Assembly (NCBI GenBank): GCA_010356995.1 | Contig: ML996695.1 | Location: forward strand, 133,061 to 197,060 | Reading direction: 5' to 3' | Length of the DNA stretch: 64,000 bases | From: Trichodelitschia bisporula | Taxonomy: Eukaryota > Ascomycota > Dothideomycetes > Phaeotrichales > Phaeotrichaceae | Part shown: piece after piece, positions 32,112-43,616 of the stretch | Numbering within the stretch: position 1 is the stretch's first letter | How the letters are laid out: each line of letters opens with the position of its first letter | Made by a program: the position numbers and the translations under genes | Notes under the pieces: model-generated | Seen by the model: only the letters and a program-made list of their open reading frames with translations | The model's database searches: none | Told to the model about the DNA's origin: nothing

Positions 32112-34691
32112 CTACTCCCGTCCCTGCGGCGTCGCCCCTAGTACCCACCCCAAGCCAGACACCAACCCGCCCGTAACAGCATTAGCAACCAAATCCCTCT
32201 TCCGCACGCGCTCGTGCTCGTCCAAACTGCCCGCCTCACTGCCCGCCTTCTCCATTTCCCTACCACCACCGATACCCCCTCCCCCTCCCCCTCCCCCAAC
32301 CCCACCCCCCCTCAACGGAAACGCCCCCCTAACAACCCCCCCCACCGCCCCCCTCGCAACATCAAACAACCCCACCGGCCCCTCCCCTACCACCCCGCGC
32401 CCAACCTCTCGTCTCGGCTGGACCATCGCCTCCATGAACCCGCCCGGCATGCCTGTCGTATCCCTCACGTTCACATCATCGTCCTGCGCTGCTAAGGCGG
32501 TGAGTTCCTCCTCTGCTTTCCGCCATGCGGTTAGAATTTCAATGACAGCGCTCGGAGGGGCGAGGAGCAGTGCTTGGGACAGGAGTTCGAGGCGTTGTTC
32601 CAGTCGCCGCGAGGGGGGGCCGGCGGAGGAGGTTGGGGGGGCGCGGTGCCGTCCCGCCGCGAGGGCGGCGCGCCAGGAGAGGTCGTCTGCGTCCTTCCCC
32701 TCTGCGTCTGAGGTGGCCCCGGGCGATACACCAAGCCTATTCACAACATAGCTGTACGCCGTCTCAAAATCATCCTCCCTGAGCGCCGCTTCAATCGCCA
32801 TTGCCGTAACCCTCCTTTCCGTCCCCCTCCCCTCAATCTCCGGGTCCGCGGCTGCAGCCAGATGCGCGCCTATGGAGAGCAGGTCGTCGAGCCGGGTATA
32901 CGCCCCCGGATTCTGAGAAAGCAGGCGCTCGAGCAGCGCAATGGGGTCGGGCGAGGCGCGGATATTGACCGGCCGGAAAGGGAGGCCGTGGGGCAGGGAC
33001 AGGGAGTAGAAGGAGAGGGAGTGGGTTGCGGCTAGCAGGTGCTCGGTGCGGGCGAAGGGGGGGGAGGAGGGGAAGAAGGGGCGGAGGGAGGTTAGGGTTG
33101 CGGAGGCGCGGGCGAGGGCGCCGCGGTGCCGGTTGCCGTTGCTGGCGCTGTCGTAGGTTTGGAGGGTGGAGGAGATTATTGTGGTTTCGATGGTTGCGGA
33201 TGGGAGGGGGGGAGTGGGGGGTTGGATATAGGTGGTGATTACGAGGGTGTGGTGGCCGGTGGCGAGGAAGGACTTGAGGAGTTCGGTTTCTAGAACGGTG
33301 GGCGAGATGTGCGTGAATAGGCCTGCTGAGCTGCCCCAGCTGCGCAGCCAGAGGAGGTGAGACCGGATCTTTATCCATTCTGCGTCGTCGCGGTTTGAGC
33401 TCGAGAGGACGTGCAGGATGCGCTGGAGGATGCTGAGTTGCTCTTCGGCCGTGGAACAGAGGCGTATTTTCGCGGCGTCGGCGATGGAGACGGTATGCCC
33501 TAGCCCCATGAGGAGATGCGCGGAGAACACGAGGAGCTGGAGGAGGCGGAAGGCGTCTGCGGAAGGTGTCGTTAGTGCCGCGTCGCGTTCAAGGAGGAAA
33601 GCCGGTTCCAGTCCCAGCGGGGCCTGCGAGAGGGGCACGTCTCCGGTTGGCAGTTCGTCGACATGTGCATCCAAAGCACGCGGCCGCGGCGCATCCATCA
33701 AATCCGCTATCCGGATCAAAACCCGATACGCACAGCCAACCGTAGCCGTCGAAGCTTCCCGTGCCGCAAAAACCGCCGCAAACGCCGTCTGCACATAGCG
33801 TCTCTGCAGCCTCCTCTCCAGCTCTTCATCCAGATAACGCCCCTCACGATACCCCCCAAAATCGACATCCGCCGGCCCGCCCCACGTCTCAATAGCCTCC
33901 GCCACGATAGGGAACCGATCCACAGCATTATGCACCATCCACACAAACGCCGCCTCCCACTCATGTCCCGTCCCCTCACTCTCGCCCTGCTCTAGCTTGA
34001 GCCCCGTATTCAACCTCCTCCTCTTCCTTTGCCCATCCCCAAGCACCCACGGCCCAGCCAAACCCCTCAAATCCCGCGCCAACCCGCCCTCTCCCGCCCG
34101 CCGCAGCAAAAATCCGACCCCGCCATCTGCACCCACGTATTCCGTCTGCTCCAGCGCAAGCGCGACGCCCTCGGCGGGGTAATATTCGTACCCGAGGCGC
34201 AAGAGCGGCAGTACCGTCGAGACGTACCACGTGCAAAGGAACTCCGAGCGCGCCAGGAAGGGTTCTACGAGCGGGGTTATGAGTGGTAGGAGGCCGGTCT
34301 CCGTATCGATGCGGTGCGCGCGGTGGATGAGGAACTGAACCAGCGGGTCCGGACACAGTGACGCAGGACAGGCGGCGTGCGCGAGGGTGAGAAGCGGTAG
34401 ATTGCGCGCGCGCTTGCGTGCCTTCGCGACGGAGAGCGCGGCCACGGGGCCGGGGTCTACGGCGTCGGTTGCGGGGGGGAGGGTGCCGGAGACGAGGCCG
34501 TCGAGGAAGGGGGTGTAAGAGGGGGGATCGAGGGATTCGGGAAGGTAGGTGAGGAGGATGCGCAGCACGGTCGTTACGGAGAGGGCATCGGGGTTGCCGA
34601 AGGGGAGGGTGCGCAGGGCGGAGATGTTGGCTTCTGAGGTGTAGTGGACGGCGAGGAGGAGGGTGTGGTCTGGAGAGAGGGAGTGGGCCAT
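32112..34691 (-). CDS. SEC39: Dsl1-complex tethering subunit Sec39 (859 aa)
   Basis: A single exon encodes a long alpha-solenoid. Sec39 with Dsl1 and Tip20 forms the ER tether for COPI vesicles returning from the Golgi. The N terminus LSPDHTLLLAVHYTSEANIS and VLRILLTYLPESLDPPSYTPFL match the opening of the fungal Sec39 domain, and LLSIGAHLAAAADPEIEG lies in its C-terminal part. A run of Gly and Pro near the C terminus is low-complexity. The start at 34691 (MAHSLSPDH) is favoured; an in-frame ATG at 34763 would add 24 residues. The gene is convergent with the Cys-rich gene, 129 bp apart. Confidence 0.87.
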   Translation of the reverse strand: MAHSLSPDHTLLLAVHYTSEANISALRTLPFGNPDALSVTTVLRILLTYLPESLDPPSYTPFLDGLVSGTLPPATDAVDPGPVAALSVAKARKRARNLPLLTLAHAACPASLCPDPLVQFLIHRAHRIDTETGLLPLITPLVEPFLARSEFLCTWYVSTVLPLLRLGYEYYPAEGVALALEQTEYVGADGGVGFLLRRAGEGGLARDLRGLAGPWVLGDGQRKRRRLNTGLKLEQGESEGTGHEWEAAFVWMVHNAVDRFPIVAEAIETWGGPADVDFGGYREGRYLDEELERRLQRRYVQTAFAAVFAAREASTATVGCAYRVLIRIADLMDAPRPRALDAHVDELPTGDVPLSQAPLGLEPAFLLERDAALTTPSADAFRLLQLLVFSAHLLMGLGHTVSIADAAKIRLCSTAEEQLSILQRILHVLSSSNRDDAEWIKIRSHLLWLRSWGSSAGLFTHISPTVLETELLKSFLATGHHTLVITTYIQPPTPPLPSATIETTIISSTLQTYDSASNGNRHRGALARASATLTSLRPFFPSSPPFARTEHLLAATHSLSFYSLSLPHGLPFRPVNIRASPDPIALLERLLSQNPGAYTRLDDLLSIGAHLAAAADPEIEGRGTERRVTAMAIEAALREDDFETAYSYVVNRLGVSPGATSDAEGKDADDLSWRAALAAGRHRAPPTSSAGPPSRRLEQRLELLSQALLLAPPSAVIEILTAWRKAEEELTALAAQDDDVNVRDTTGMPGGFMEAMVQPRREVGRGVVGEGPVGLFDVARGAVGGVVRGAFPLRGGGVGGGGGGGGIGGGREMEKAGSEAGSLDEHERVRKRDLVANAVTGGLVSGLGWVLGATPQGRE

Positions 34692-36382
34692 GGTGGAGCT
34701 GGAGAGGAGAGATTTGGATGCTATGTTGAGATGGGAGGGGGGGGCATGGTCCGTAGAGGGCACAATTGGTGTTTAAGGCGCGGGGGTGGTGATGGTGATA
34801 GTTGGCATCATGGCGTAGTGAGCGCCTGATGCTGGCCTTGTCGGCCCGCTGAAATTCCGGGGGGGGGGTCACATGAGACGGCGTTATTGGGGGATGATGA
34901 GGCGGGATTGAGCACGCAAACAAACAAACAAACAACCAGTTTGCAGCGGAATGCGGCTTACATCTGCCCTTTAGCACCTGTCTCCTTGTTTGAGCCTTGA
35001 GGCCGATAAGCAGTCATATCCGCGTCTAGGAGAGCGCACCACGATGTGCAGACGACCGCGTGATCGGGACATCAACCCGGATAGCCCGCAAAGGAAGCTT
35101 CACCTGCCGCGTCCATCTGGTCAAAGCCGCAATTAATAACATGGATTCGGGAATACCGCGCGTGAGAGCACAGGAACAAGGCAATCAGACCCGCTCGGAA
35201 TATTCCAGAAAAGCACTAGCCATTCCCAAACCGCCTCCGCTCAATTTGGGGGCCAGAAAGGGGAGGACGTCACGCTGCCCCCTCAGCCTCGAAGTTTAAC
35301 CCGACCTCCATCCTTCGGCATCCGTATCCTTCATACCCCTCGGCCCGACCGTCGCATTTCGTTCCGCTGGCGTTGACATATGGTTTAGAATAGCCCTGCT
35401 GGCACTTGAGTTACCCGGAACCCTCTCCACGGTATATCCAATGTGGGATCGTCGGGTAGACGCCGTTTCAATCTAGACTCGTAGACTACCTTCATCCTAC
35501 GCTATCCCACTTAGCCACCCAATCTAACCACCATAGTGCAGCATGATGTCCCCGCGTCCGAGGGTTTGGATGCCGCCGAGTCTGCCCGGAAAGATTGCGA
35601 TCGTGGTCTGGAGTATCGGGCTTCACCATTCTATCTCGCATTCGTCTCCTCAACTGTTCCTCGGCTTCGTTGTGAGATTAATCCCCCACCGCGGGCATGG
35701 CATCAAGAGGATCACAACCCCACGACCTTTCCATTACTGCCGAAAGCGGCGCCCTCTCCCCTAACCTCCAAGCCACTCTCACACGCAATGGGATCCAAAA
35801 ATACTCAAATCAGCCCGCGCTAGCCCCTAGCCTCCGCTGAGCACCTCGCTTTTCTAAACGCGGCATTCTAGATGCGGTAACCCAGATGCGGCATCCCAAA
35901 CTCCCTCAAGATACCCAGTACCATTCAACACCTAGTCTGCATCCGCTTCATGTACGTTGTACATCTGCTACTCAGATCGACTGTGGCCCAGTCCCCCCCT
36001 CCGCCCCTCGTATATGCGCCTTAGACGCACCTAGCCGTTTAGTCCGAGGGCGGAGATGGCTGTGCGGCACCGATCGTCGTGCAACACGCTGCCGGGGAAG
36101 AGGGAATCTCCCCGCAGATGGACAGCACTCTGCGCTCACGAATAGTTATACTCCCAACATCACGTCCCAAACACAATCGTAGAAGTAGCCGCAGAATTAG
36201 CCGTAGAAGGTAGCTCAGCAGCCAATATGCCCAAGGGCTTCATTATGTATAATCCCCACACCCCACCCAAACAACATGGTATCCCGCCTAAATGCAGCAA
36301 TGCGCTCTCCAACCCTTCCTCTCCCCAAGCCCCTCCCCTCTGTAGAACCGAAATCCCAAACCCCATTCCCATCTCACCATCG
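34692..36382. other. Upstream side of SEC39 and 3' flank of the next gene
   Basis: A CAAA microsatellite near 34916-34936 and a G10 run at 34859-34868 lie in the SEC39 promoter side. No gene or RNA was recognised in the remaining 1.2 kb. Confidence 0.5.
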
Positions 36383-37372
36383 TCACCTCCCCCTCCCCCT
36401 CCGCGCCCTACTCCACATCTCATCCAACTCCCTCGCCCGTCTCGCAGCCTCGACCCTCTGCCGCGCACTCGCCTCTGCCTGACTCGTCGCGTAGTCGGGT
36501 AATTCCTCATCGGCCCCATATTCCCCTTCCCCTTCCCCATTCCCATACCCATACCCCCCCAGCCCATCCCGTTCCCCAAACCCCCTTTCCCCCCCCCCAT
36601 ATCCCCCCACCCCCGCCACCGCCGTCGCAAACGCAACCCCAGGCTCACAGTGCGCATAACCCGGCACCAAGGCGCCGCGCTGGCCGTGCGGGGGCACGCT
36701 GTGCGCCCGGTCGGGGCCGGAAATCGAAAGACTATTCGTCGCCTCGACGAAGAGCGCGAATTCAGACGGAGACGTGAAGGGGGCGTCGGATTCGCGGCGG
36801 CGGTAGGTTGAGCGCGAGGGCGTGTCGTCGCTCCGGGAGCGGGTTTCGGGGTAGGAGGGGCCGGTCCCGAGGGTCCCGGTGGAGAAGCTGGTGCTGGTCG
36901 CCGGGGCGTAGCTGGTGGGCGAGGCGAGGAAAGTGTGCGCCCTGCGGCGGGCCGGCGCGTCCCAGGGCTCGTACGGGTTCGGGGCGATGGGGGAGTAGGC
37001 CGTGGCCTGCGGAGCCGCCGGCCATGGGGAGTGCGCGGAAGAGGGGCGCTGGTCGAAGGTTGTTACCAGGCTGGGCGCGGAGCGGGGTGGGTAGACGGGG
37101 GGATAGCTGGCGGGATGATGGCCTGGGGGGTAAGAGGTCGGGGAATAAGGCGCGTATGATGAGAAGGAAGAAGGGTCGGGAGCGGCGAGGCGCGCGGGTC
37201 GCCGGCGGTGGTCGCTGACGGAGCGGGCTGATGTGGAGGAGGCCGGGCCGGTGCCGCGGCGGGACCATGGCCGTGAGGGGGACATGCGGGTGCTTGTGCT
37301 TTGGGGGGTGGAGAGGGGGGGCGTGCGGGAGATATAGGCGTTGGTATAGAAGGGTGGGCGGGGCGTGGGCAT
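36383..37372 (-). CDS. Low-complexity unknown protein (329 aa)
   Basis: A single exon from MPTPRPPFYTNAYISR. The protein is Ser/Pro/Arg/Tyr-rich and probably disordered, with only the C-terminal part looking conserved: DEELPDYATSQAEASARQRV followed by EAARRARELDEMW, a short amphipathic helix of the sort kept in several unknown ascomycete proteins. The PDYATSQAEA segment could be a PPxY-like or endocytic linear motif, but this is a guess. The in-frame extension upstream to 37513 looks like leader. No function is assigned. Confidence 0.6.
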   Translation of the reverse strand: MPTPRPPFYTNAYISRTPPLSTPQSTSTRMSPSRPWSRRGTGPASSTSARSVSDHRRRPARLAAPDPSSFSSYAPYSPTSYPPGHHPASYPPVYPPRSAPSLVTTFDQRPSSAHSPWPAAPQATAYSPIAPNPYEPWDAPARRRAHTFLASPTSYAPATSTSFSTGTLGTGPSYPETRSRSDDTPSRSTYRRRESDAPFTSPSEFALFVEATNSLSISGPDRAHSVPPHGQRGALVPGYAHCEPGVAFATAVAGVGGYGGGERGFGERDGLGGYGYGNGEGEGEYGADEELPDYATSQAEASARQRVEAARRARELDEMWSRARRGRGR

Positions 37373-39627
37373 TGTTTCCGGTTGCTGGGTGTGGTGTTTG
37401 CAGGGGAGGGTTAGGAAGACATGATGCGGGTGCTCACTTGGGGGGTGTGCGAAGAATAAAGGATGGGTGAGAAATGCTGGGGGGGGGGGGTACAGGCAGG
37501 TATCTAAGTGCATACGAGACGTTGCGGCGCAGTTGCGTTCGGGCCCTCACGATGGCGCCGACGGAATAAGGAGCTGGGTTTTGCGGTGCAGAAACGGCGC
37601 CTCCCCCCCTCTCTTTGGCTCGGCTGGATTTCATGAGCGGCCCAGGGGGAATGGGGGAGGCTAATTTGCCAGGACGATATTTCGAGGGTAGCAGAGGATT
37701 GGAGGGAAGGGGAAGCCGGGTGGGGGATTTGCGAGCTCCCGTGATCGTCGGGTTTGGGAGGGGATCATGGACCAGAATCCGGGGCGAGGAGTGTGAAGCG
37801 GCGACGTGCGAAGCCGGTTCAGCGCGCGCGGAGATGCGTGGCGTTGCTGTGGGTGCTCGCGTGCATATTTGCGGCAAGCAGCAACTCCCCACGCCACGGG
37901 AATTGTTTGTCTTGCAGGAAAGGAGAAAGGCGAAACTGTCAAAGCAGTGGATTGATGGAACTACTGGGGCACGTAAGGCGGAGAGGCGAAGAGTGGGCAT
38001 CATGGAGTCTGCGCCTTCGACAGGGATCCTATATTTGGCAACGCGGGAGACGCCAATGCTGCAACGGGCGGCGTTGGCGCAGAGGAGCGGTCGCATTGAG
38101 CGCCCTTGGCCAGAAATCCTTAGATCTGATGCGTAGGAACGAGCAAAGTAAGCTCCGAGTCGCCGACATCACTGCTTTGAGTCCTCATGGACTGGACACA
38201 TGGCGCTGATGTTTAGTTGATGGCGTTTTGGTGGTGATTATATGAGGCCATAGAAGGATCGTCGTAAGTAGGAGGTGCAGCGGTCGAGGTGTGTGTCGCG
38301 GTGAGATCAAAGCCTAACGATCCTAGCAGACTCGCCAAAACTTGGACGCAGCTGGAACACAAGAGCTACCATATGGCGATCCCGATGCATCAGCTCTGCA
38401 TCTATACCCGGCGGCAAATATCGCATCACATCGGCATCGCCTTCCAGCCGGTGTGCGAACGAATTGCGACAAACTCCGAGAGATGCATGATAGCGAAGCA
38501 GCACAGCACAAACAAAGGGGTGCCGTGAGGAGCCGTATTCGCCGCAGATTCGCATCTATCTTTAGTACCCGTATGGGGTTAGGGGCATGAACCTCCAGGC
38601 CGTGGCTTGCAGCTCGGGCCGGTCCCGATGCATCTCTCTTCTCGGGCTGTACGAGGCGACCCAAGCGAGACGAGGCGACCCAAGCGAGACGAGGCGATGC
38701 CGCGTTAGCGGGTTTTGGCTCGAAGCCTCTTCCTTTGTGAATTCAAATATACAACCCGCCATGGTGTTTTTGAGCCGCTGTTGCTCCTGGAATCTGCATA
38801 CGCCGGCTGCATCGTGTTGTTGTTGATGAACAGGCGGGCTTCGTATCGGCGTCGCAAGAAGCATCATGCGTCAGGGGCTTAGGTCACCGAAAAGCGCGTT
38901 ATTGCCGAATCGCACTCGGTCACGGTCCGTATGGCGACCAGCGGCTTCAGCCTCGATGTGGGGTGTTTTTGGAGTGGTCACGGGAGACAGCTGAAGTGAT
39001 GGAGGTGAAGGTGGACGGGAAGAGACTCGAGCTGAGAGCAAACCCGACGTCATGCCAAGCCAGCTGAAGTGTTCTATCTTCACTTCACACCGCGACTTCA
39101 TCTTTACAACACATTTGATCACAATTGGCTATCGTCACCTTCATCTCCACGCTGTAACAGCAAATGGCAACCATGGCCGGACATGCATCCGGCTTTGGCA
39201 GTCGGCCCGAGACCACTCCCGATTTAGCGTCATCCGCGGAGACGAAGGAACTGCATCGTGGCGACGTGCATCATGCAGCTGACTAACAAATCTCACCTTC
39301 TGCAGAGAAGTTACAGCCGGGGGCATGTGCCGTGCGGCTTGCGGTGATATGCACGGCACTGGACACGGGGTGGCGAATCTCACGGCATAACGGCGAGACA
39401 GTGATACCCGGAAGATGGGTAAATGGAATTGATATCTCTGGAGTGCAGATGACTCGGGAACTAAACATTACGCTTACATCTAGCAGATTAACGATTAAGC
39501 CGAGTTTGACGGCTCCCATCTCAATGACAAGAACATTAACCATTCGTCATGCGACCCGGCATCCCATTCATTTTGCATCCCCAGTGGAACCAGTCCATTA
39601 CGCCATCCCATCCAAACAACCCACTCA
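37373..39627. other. 2.3-kb intergenic stretch
   Basis: Overlapping open frames on both strands (for example 37434-38096 and 37754-38209) have no recognisable features and are judged to be chance frames. It contains the promoter of the gene ending at 36383 and one small tandem repeat at 38651. Confidence 0.5.
38651..38698. repeat. 19-bp tandem repeat, about 2.5 copies
   Basis: The unit ACGAGGCGACCCAAGCGAG occurs perfectly at 38651-38669 and 38670-38688, then a partial third copy follows. It lies in an intergenic stretch. Confidence 0.85.
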
Positions 39628-41088
39628 TCAACACCTAACCAACCTCTGCCCCCCCCTCGCCACAACCGCCAGCCGCACAGTCCGCACTTCAGCCGTATAC
39701 ACCTCTCCACACAAACTCGTCGGACTCCCGCCCACCGTCGCCGTCCGCCGCAGCTTCTTGACGTCCTTCTCCTCCATATCGTCCACCTCATCTACCTCAG
39801 CATCCACCCGCGACCCAGAAAGTCTCCGCGCCGGATTCACCCCCGGAATCTCCGGCGGCGGCGGCGTAGGCGGCGTCGGCTTGTTGCGCGCGTACACTTG
39901 CCCCACCGGCGACGGCGCCTGGTTCAGTCGTGCCGGCGACATGTCCTTGAGCGAGCGGGCGAGGGGAATATCTTCCGATCGCGAAGCAGCGTGCTTTTGC
40001 CGTTGTTGAACGGCCTCCGTTTTCTGTGTCTGAGGCGCCTCATGCCGCACTCCCCGCGGCCCATCCAACGACGTTGCTCGTGCGGAATATGAAGGCATGG
40101 GCGGGGTCTCGTCATCGCTCTCCAAATGCTCGATAAACCTTGAAGGCTTCCTCCTCAGCTCTCTCGGCGGCGGAATCGGCGGGGCCACGCTCTCGGCGCT
40201 TGTGCGGGGCGTCTCCCTTTCCACCTCCCTCTCTCTCTGCTGCTCTCCTTCCATCTCCTTGGGCCTTTCTCTTTTCTTCTCCACCGGCCGCATATCCGGG
40301 CTCCCAGGCGGGGTCTCAACCCCCCACAACCCCAGCGGCAACCCACCCACCTCCCCCCCCCTCTTAACCGGCGGACGCGGCGGCGTGCGCGGGTGCTCGA
40401 AACTGCGCGGCGGCGTCGGTGGCGGGGTGAGCACCGCGCGATATGGCCTCGGCGGGGGCATCCACGTTGGATTTGTGTGGCGGGGCGACGGGGCGGGCGA
40501 GGTGGCCGTCGAGGGAACCGCCGAGGGAACCGCCGAGGTATAAGGCGTGGTATAAGGCGTGGTGTCGGGGGTTAGATAGGCTTGCGCTATGGGTGGGATG
40601 GTGGGGCGGGAGATGGCGATGGGAGCAGGCCGGCCCTCGCGCCCGCGCTTGCGCAGGAGGGAAGGGGAGTGCTTCATGCCGCTCAGGGAGAGGGTGCGTT
40701 TTATCCTTTCCCTGTCCCTTTCCCTGCCTCTATCCTTCGGTGACGGCGGCGTTGGGGGGCGGAGGGTTATGGTAGCGTCGTAGGTTGGGCTTCGCGTGTG
40801 TGTCGCTGGGGCTTTGGAGGGGTGGTAAGGTACGTAAGGCGTTTGCGTCGGAGGGGCGGGGAGGGGATGCATGGGACTCGCGCGCCGGCTGCTTGCTGCG
40901 CTACTCGCTGCGCTCGTCGCGGCGCTATGCGTGTACATGCTGGCGTCGCGTTCTGGACGCCGTTCTGCGAGAGTGGGGATGTGTCCGTTTGGCGTTAGGT
41001 ATTCGTAGGCGAAGGCGGGGGTGGAGGGGGGGGCGTGCAGGCGGAGACGGGGTTTCCACCATTTTGTGGGAGGGGAGGAAGCGGCCAT
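39628..41088 (-). CDS. Pro/Arg-rich unknown protein (486 aa)
   Basis: A long single-exon frame beginning MAASSPPTKWWKPRLRLHAP. It is highly disordered: blocks of Pro-Thr (TPPPTPPRSFEHPRTPPRPP), charged runs (EKKRERPKEMEGEQQRERE) and Ser-rich parts. A short acidic helix (EVDEVDDMEEKDVKKLRRTA) and a hydrophobic ending (SLCGEVYTAEVRTVRLAVV) look more ordered. Proline-rich sites could bind SH3 domains. I do not recognise the family; the frame length, coherent composition and ordered ends argue for a real gene. Confidence 0.55.
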   Translation of the reverse strand: MAASSPPTKWWKPRLRLHAPPSTPAFAYEYLTPNGHIPTLAERRPERDASMYTHSAATSAASSAASSRRASPMHPLPAPPTQTPYVPYHPSKAPATHTRSPTYDATITLRPPTPPSPKDRGRERDRERIKRTLSLSGMKHSPSLLRKRGREGRPAPIAISRPTIPPIAQAYLTPDTTPYTTPYTSAVPSAVPSTATSPAPSPRHTNPTWMPPPRPYRAVLTPPPTPPRSFEHPRTPPRPPVKRGGEVGGLPLGLWGVETPPGSPDMRPVEKKRERPKEMEGEQQREREVERETPRTSAESVAPPIPPPRELRRKPSRFIEHLESDDETPPMPSYSARATSLDGPRGVRHEAPQTQKTEAVQQRQKHAASRSEDIPLARSLKDMSPARLNQAPSPVGQVYARNKPTPPTPPPPEIPGVNPARRLSGSRVDAEVDEVDDMEEKDVKKLRRTATVGGSPTSLCGEVYTAEVRTVRLAVVARGGQRLVRC

Positions 41089-42032
41089 TTTGGTGGTGAT
41101 ATGGACGAGGTGTGAGGGTGGTGGTGGTGATGTGGGGAGTAGTTGTGGGTTGTGTGGGGAGGAGATTAGGACATTTCAGTGCGGGGGTGGGGTTCGGTGG
41201 TGGAGTCGGCGGAGGAGGAGTGGTAGATTATGAATATATGTCCCGGAGTTCAGCAGAATCGCGATCGAGGGAAATATCAAGGGAAAGATCTCAAGAGCGG
41301 AGACGGGCGTAGGCTGCGTCCCGCGCCGTATATACCCCTCCCCGCAGGCAGGCCCGCAAGGCTGACCAACACCCTCGCCCCGCTTCCCTACCACATATCA
41401 CCCCGCCTCCCCTGTCCGTACAACACAGCCCGCCCTGCGCGTACTACGCCGCTGTCATCGCGTTTCAAGAAGAGCACGAGCGGGAAATCGGTGGGAGGGT
41501 AGGGTATGGGTATGGAGGGGTGAAGGGTGATTCGCGGTGAGAGAGAATGAGTGAGGGACGGGGGCCTCCCACGTCAGCGCGCGCTGGGTGGCCTGGTGCG
41601 AGGCTGGGGGGGAGGGGGTGCGGGAATCTGGGTTGGGGGGTTTTTTTTTTGCCCTGGTATTTGGAGGGGTCTTGACATGTGCACGTTGGCGGGATCAAGG
41701 CGACCGCTGGCAGGTTTGGTTAAGGGCGTGGTGACGGGTGCCAGCGAAGTCTTGTCATGGCCCGCCAATCGATAGGCGATAAGCTGCAGGTTTGGCCTTC
41801 TTTTCGACCTGCAGAGTTCGAGCGGGGCAGATCAAACCTACTTTGTTAAAAATAGGCAGCACATATCATCGCCATCAAAACGCAGCACAGCCCTCCATAA
41901 GTCTACTTACAAAGCATACGCCCATCGAGACGGCGGAGTGTAGAGCGATTCATCTGCTCTAGAACTACTCTTCCTGAATTTTGGGTTTCGTCCCAGCACA
42001 CTTTCATCCACCTCTATCGACAACTTTACGCC
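41089..42032. other. Divergent intergenic stretch
   Basis: Contains the promoters of the genes starting at 41088 (minus) and 42033 (plus). A T10 run lies at 41641-41650. No gene recognised. Confidence 0.5.
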
Positions 42033-42496
42033 ATGGAAGCCTTAGCAGTAAACTGGCTCCTGGTGAACATCAATCAAGTCATCAATGTCAGCAAGTTAGC
42101 CCTCGAGACCTACGCGACTAGCACCTCCAAAGAGCACGCGCGGCTGGTAAAAGACATCGATTCAGCCATTCTTTCCTGGCAGAAAATAGCTCAGACCGGG
42201 AATCTGAATTCCGCGGCGGCCAGCGACGATGAGCGCTCAGTATGGACAATCGTGGCAAAGACCGAAGCGATTGCAAAAGATATATCGGCCTTCCTGCCAC
42301 TGGCTAAGCGAAATAGTAATAACCTTCCCCCCACCCCCGGTTTAGACTCCATTTTTAACAGATCCGGAAAGCGTTCGCGGCGGGTATCACAAACGTGTGG
42401 TATTGGACGAAAGAGGCTTCGCTGTTGAAACGGCTGCAAGTCTGTGAAAACGGGCTCATGAAGCGACTCAATGCGTTAGACAGGCGTAACAAGTAA
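42033..42496 (+). CDS. Small helical protein, possibly a stand-alone fungal N-terminal helical domain (135 aa)
   Basis: Exon 1 is 42033-42315 and exon 2 is 42372-42496. The proposed 56-bp intron starts GTAATA, has TTAAC and ends AAAG; joining A to CG gives LPLAKRNTFAAGITNVWYW and runs on to TKEASLLKRLQVCENGLMKR and a stop. The sequence is helical and amphipathic, and resembles in style the N-terminal helical domains that fungi put before NACHT/STAND ATPases, although no such ATPase follows. Without splicing the frame ends at 42428 in an unlike basic tail. The intron is inferred from composition and frame only. It could also be a remnant of a larger gene. Confidence 0.45.
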
Positions 42497-43616
42497 CACT
42501 CGGCCTACAGTATATTTGGTAGGGTGAATCTAACATGTAATAATTCGATCATCAGACAGCGGATTTTTGATGATAAGGTTACGCGTCGCCGGAATCTCAG
42601 AAGGCCACCTTTCTTCTGAATCCATGAGGATAGGACCAGCATAGATGCGGAGGGCATCCCCAAGCGAGTGCTGGCCTGACAATTCATGTCTTCAATTTGC
42701 TCTCTCTCTCTCGCTCTCACCGATCGAAACATCCCGCCCTAGGGCGGAGCTGGAATCTGACATCTGACATCGGTGCCTGCATAGATAGCCGCGTACGCAG
42801 TCCGCCTCACGCGGCGCGGCCTCTCCTCGCCTTCTCGAACGCCGCCCGAAGTGCCGCCTAGCACGAGGCGGGTGTCGTCACCCATCCATTGGTAATCGGC
42901 GTCATTACATCGTGTCTCCCTCGCAGATAAATGAATAACACAACAACTATACCGCGTCTTTTCTACCATACTAACAGGCTCACATTCCGCGCCCACCCGG
43001 TGGCGAGAGAGGCGGGAGAGAATCTTGGAAGTGATGATGACAAGAGGTGGTTTTCGTGCTGGGAGTACGGAGTAGTGAGGAGTGAGATCATCGCGGGGGT
43101 GCTCAGCCCCGCTTCCAATTTATTTGGTGCGGCTGCGAGGCCGGGGTTGGTGTGGCGGGGGGAGGCGCAGGTACGACACGAATGTGATAAGTGTGATAGT
43201 GTTTATTGGCGATACGGGACTGACACGGAGACTGGATATTGAGCCTCAGCCTTGCAGTGTTTTTCCATTTGTTTGGATTTATTGATGCTAGAACTAGTTG
43301 TTATGCCTGTAGTCGTAGCCGCGATTGAGGAAGGCCCAACTTGCCGACCCGCGGTCGATCAAACGGCCCGATCGCCGCAGGTACCGGCATCATGAATATG
43401 TACAATGCCCGAACCGCCGGGCCCCCGAATCCCGGACTCGGATCCCGCCGATTATCCGCGGAGGGAAGGCACCGATGCCGTGGGCGGTCTGAATCGCCGA
43501 ACTACCTTCCCGTCCTCAAGTCCCCTTTCCCGCTAGGAAAACTTAGTCTCGTCCAGTCTCTCCTCTCCGTTCCTACCCCGCTATCGGGAGCCCGAATCGC
43601 GGCATCACCTTCCTCC
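42497..43616. other. Intergenic stretch
   Basis: No gene or RNA was recognised. A short TC-rich repeat lies near 42700-42720. Open frames are featureless. Confidence 0.5.

Noticed and set aside
33976-34977. A 333-codon minus-strand frame
   Set aside because: It is an alternative-frame shadow of SEC39; its His/Pro/Arg-rich composition fits no family.
37434-38096. A 220-codon minus-strand frame
   Set aside because: Overlaps the leader of the gene at 37372 and shows no ordered or conserved-looking segment.
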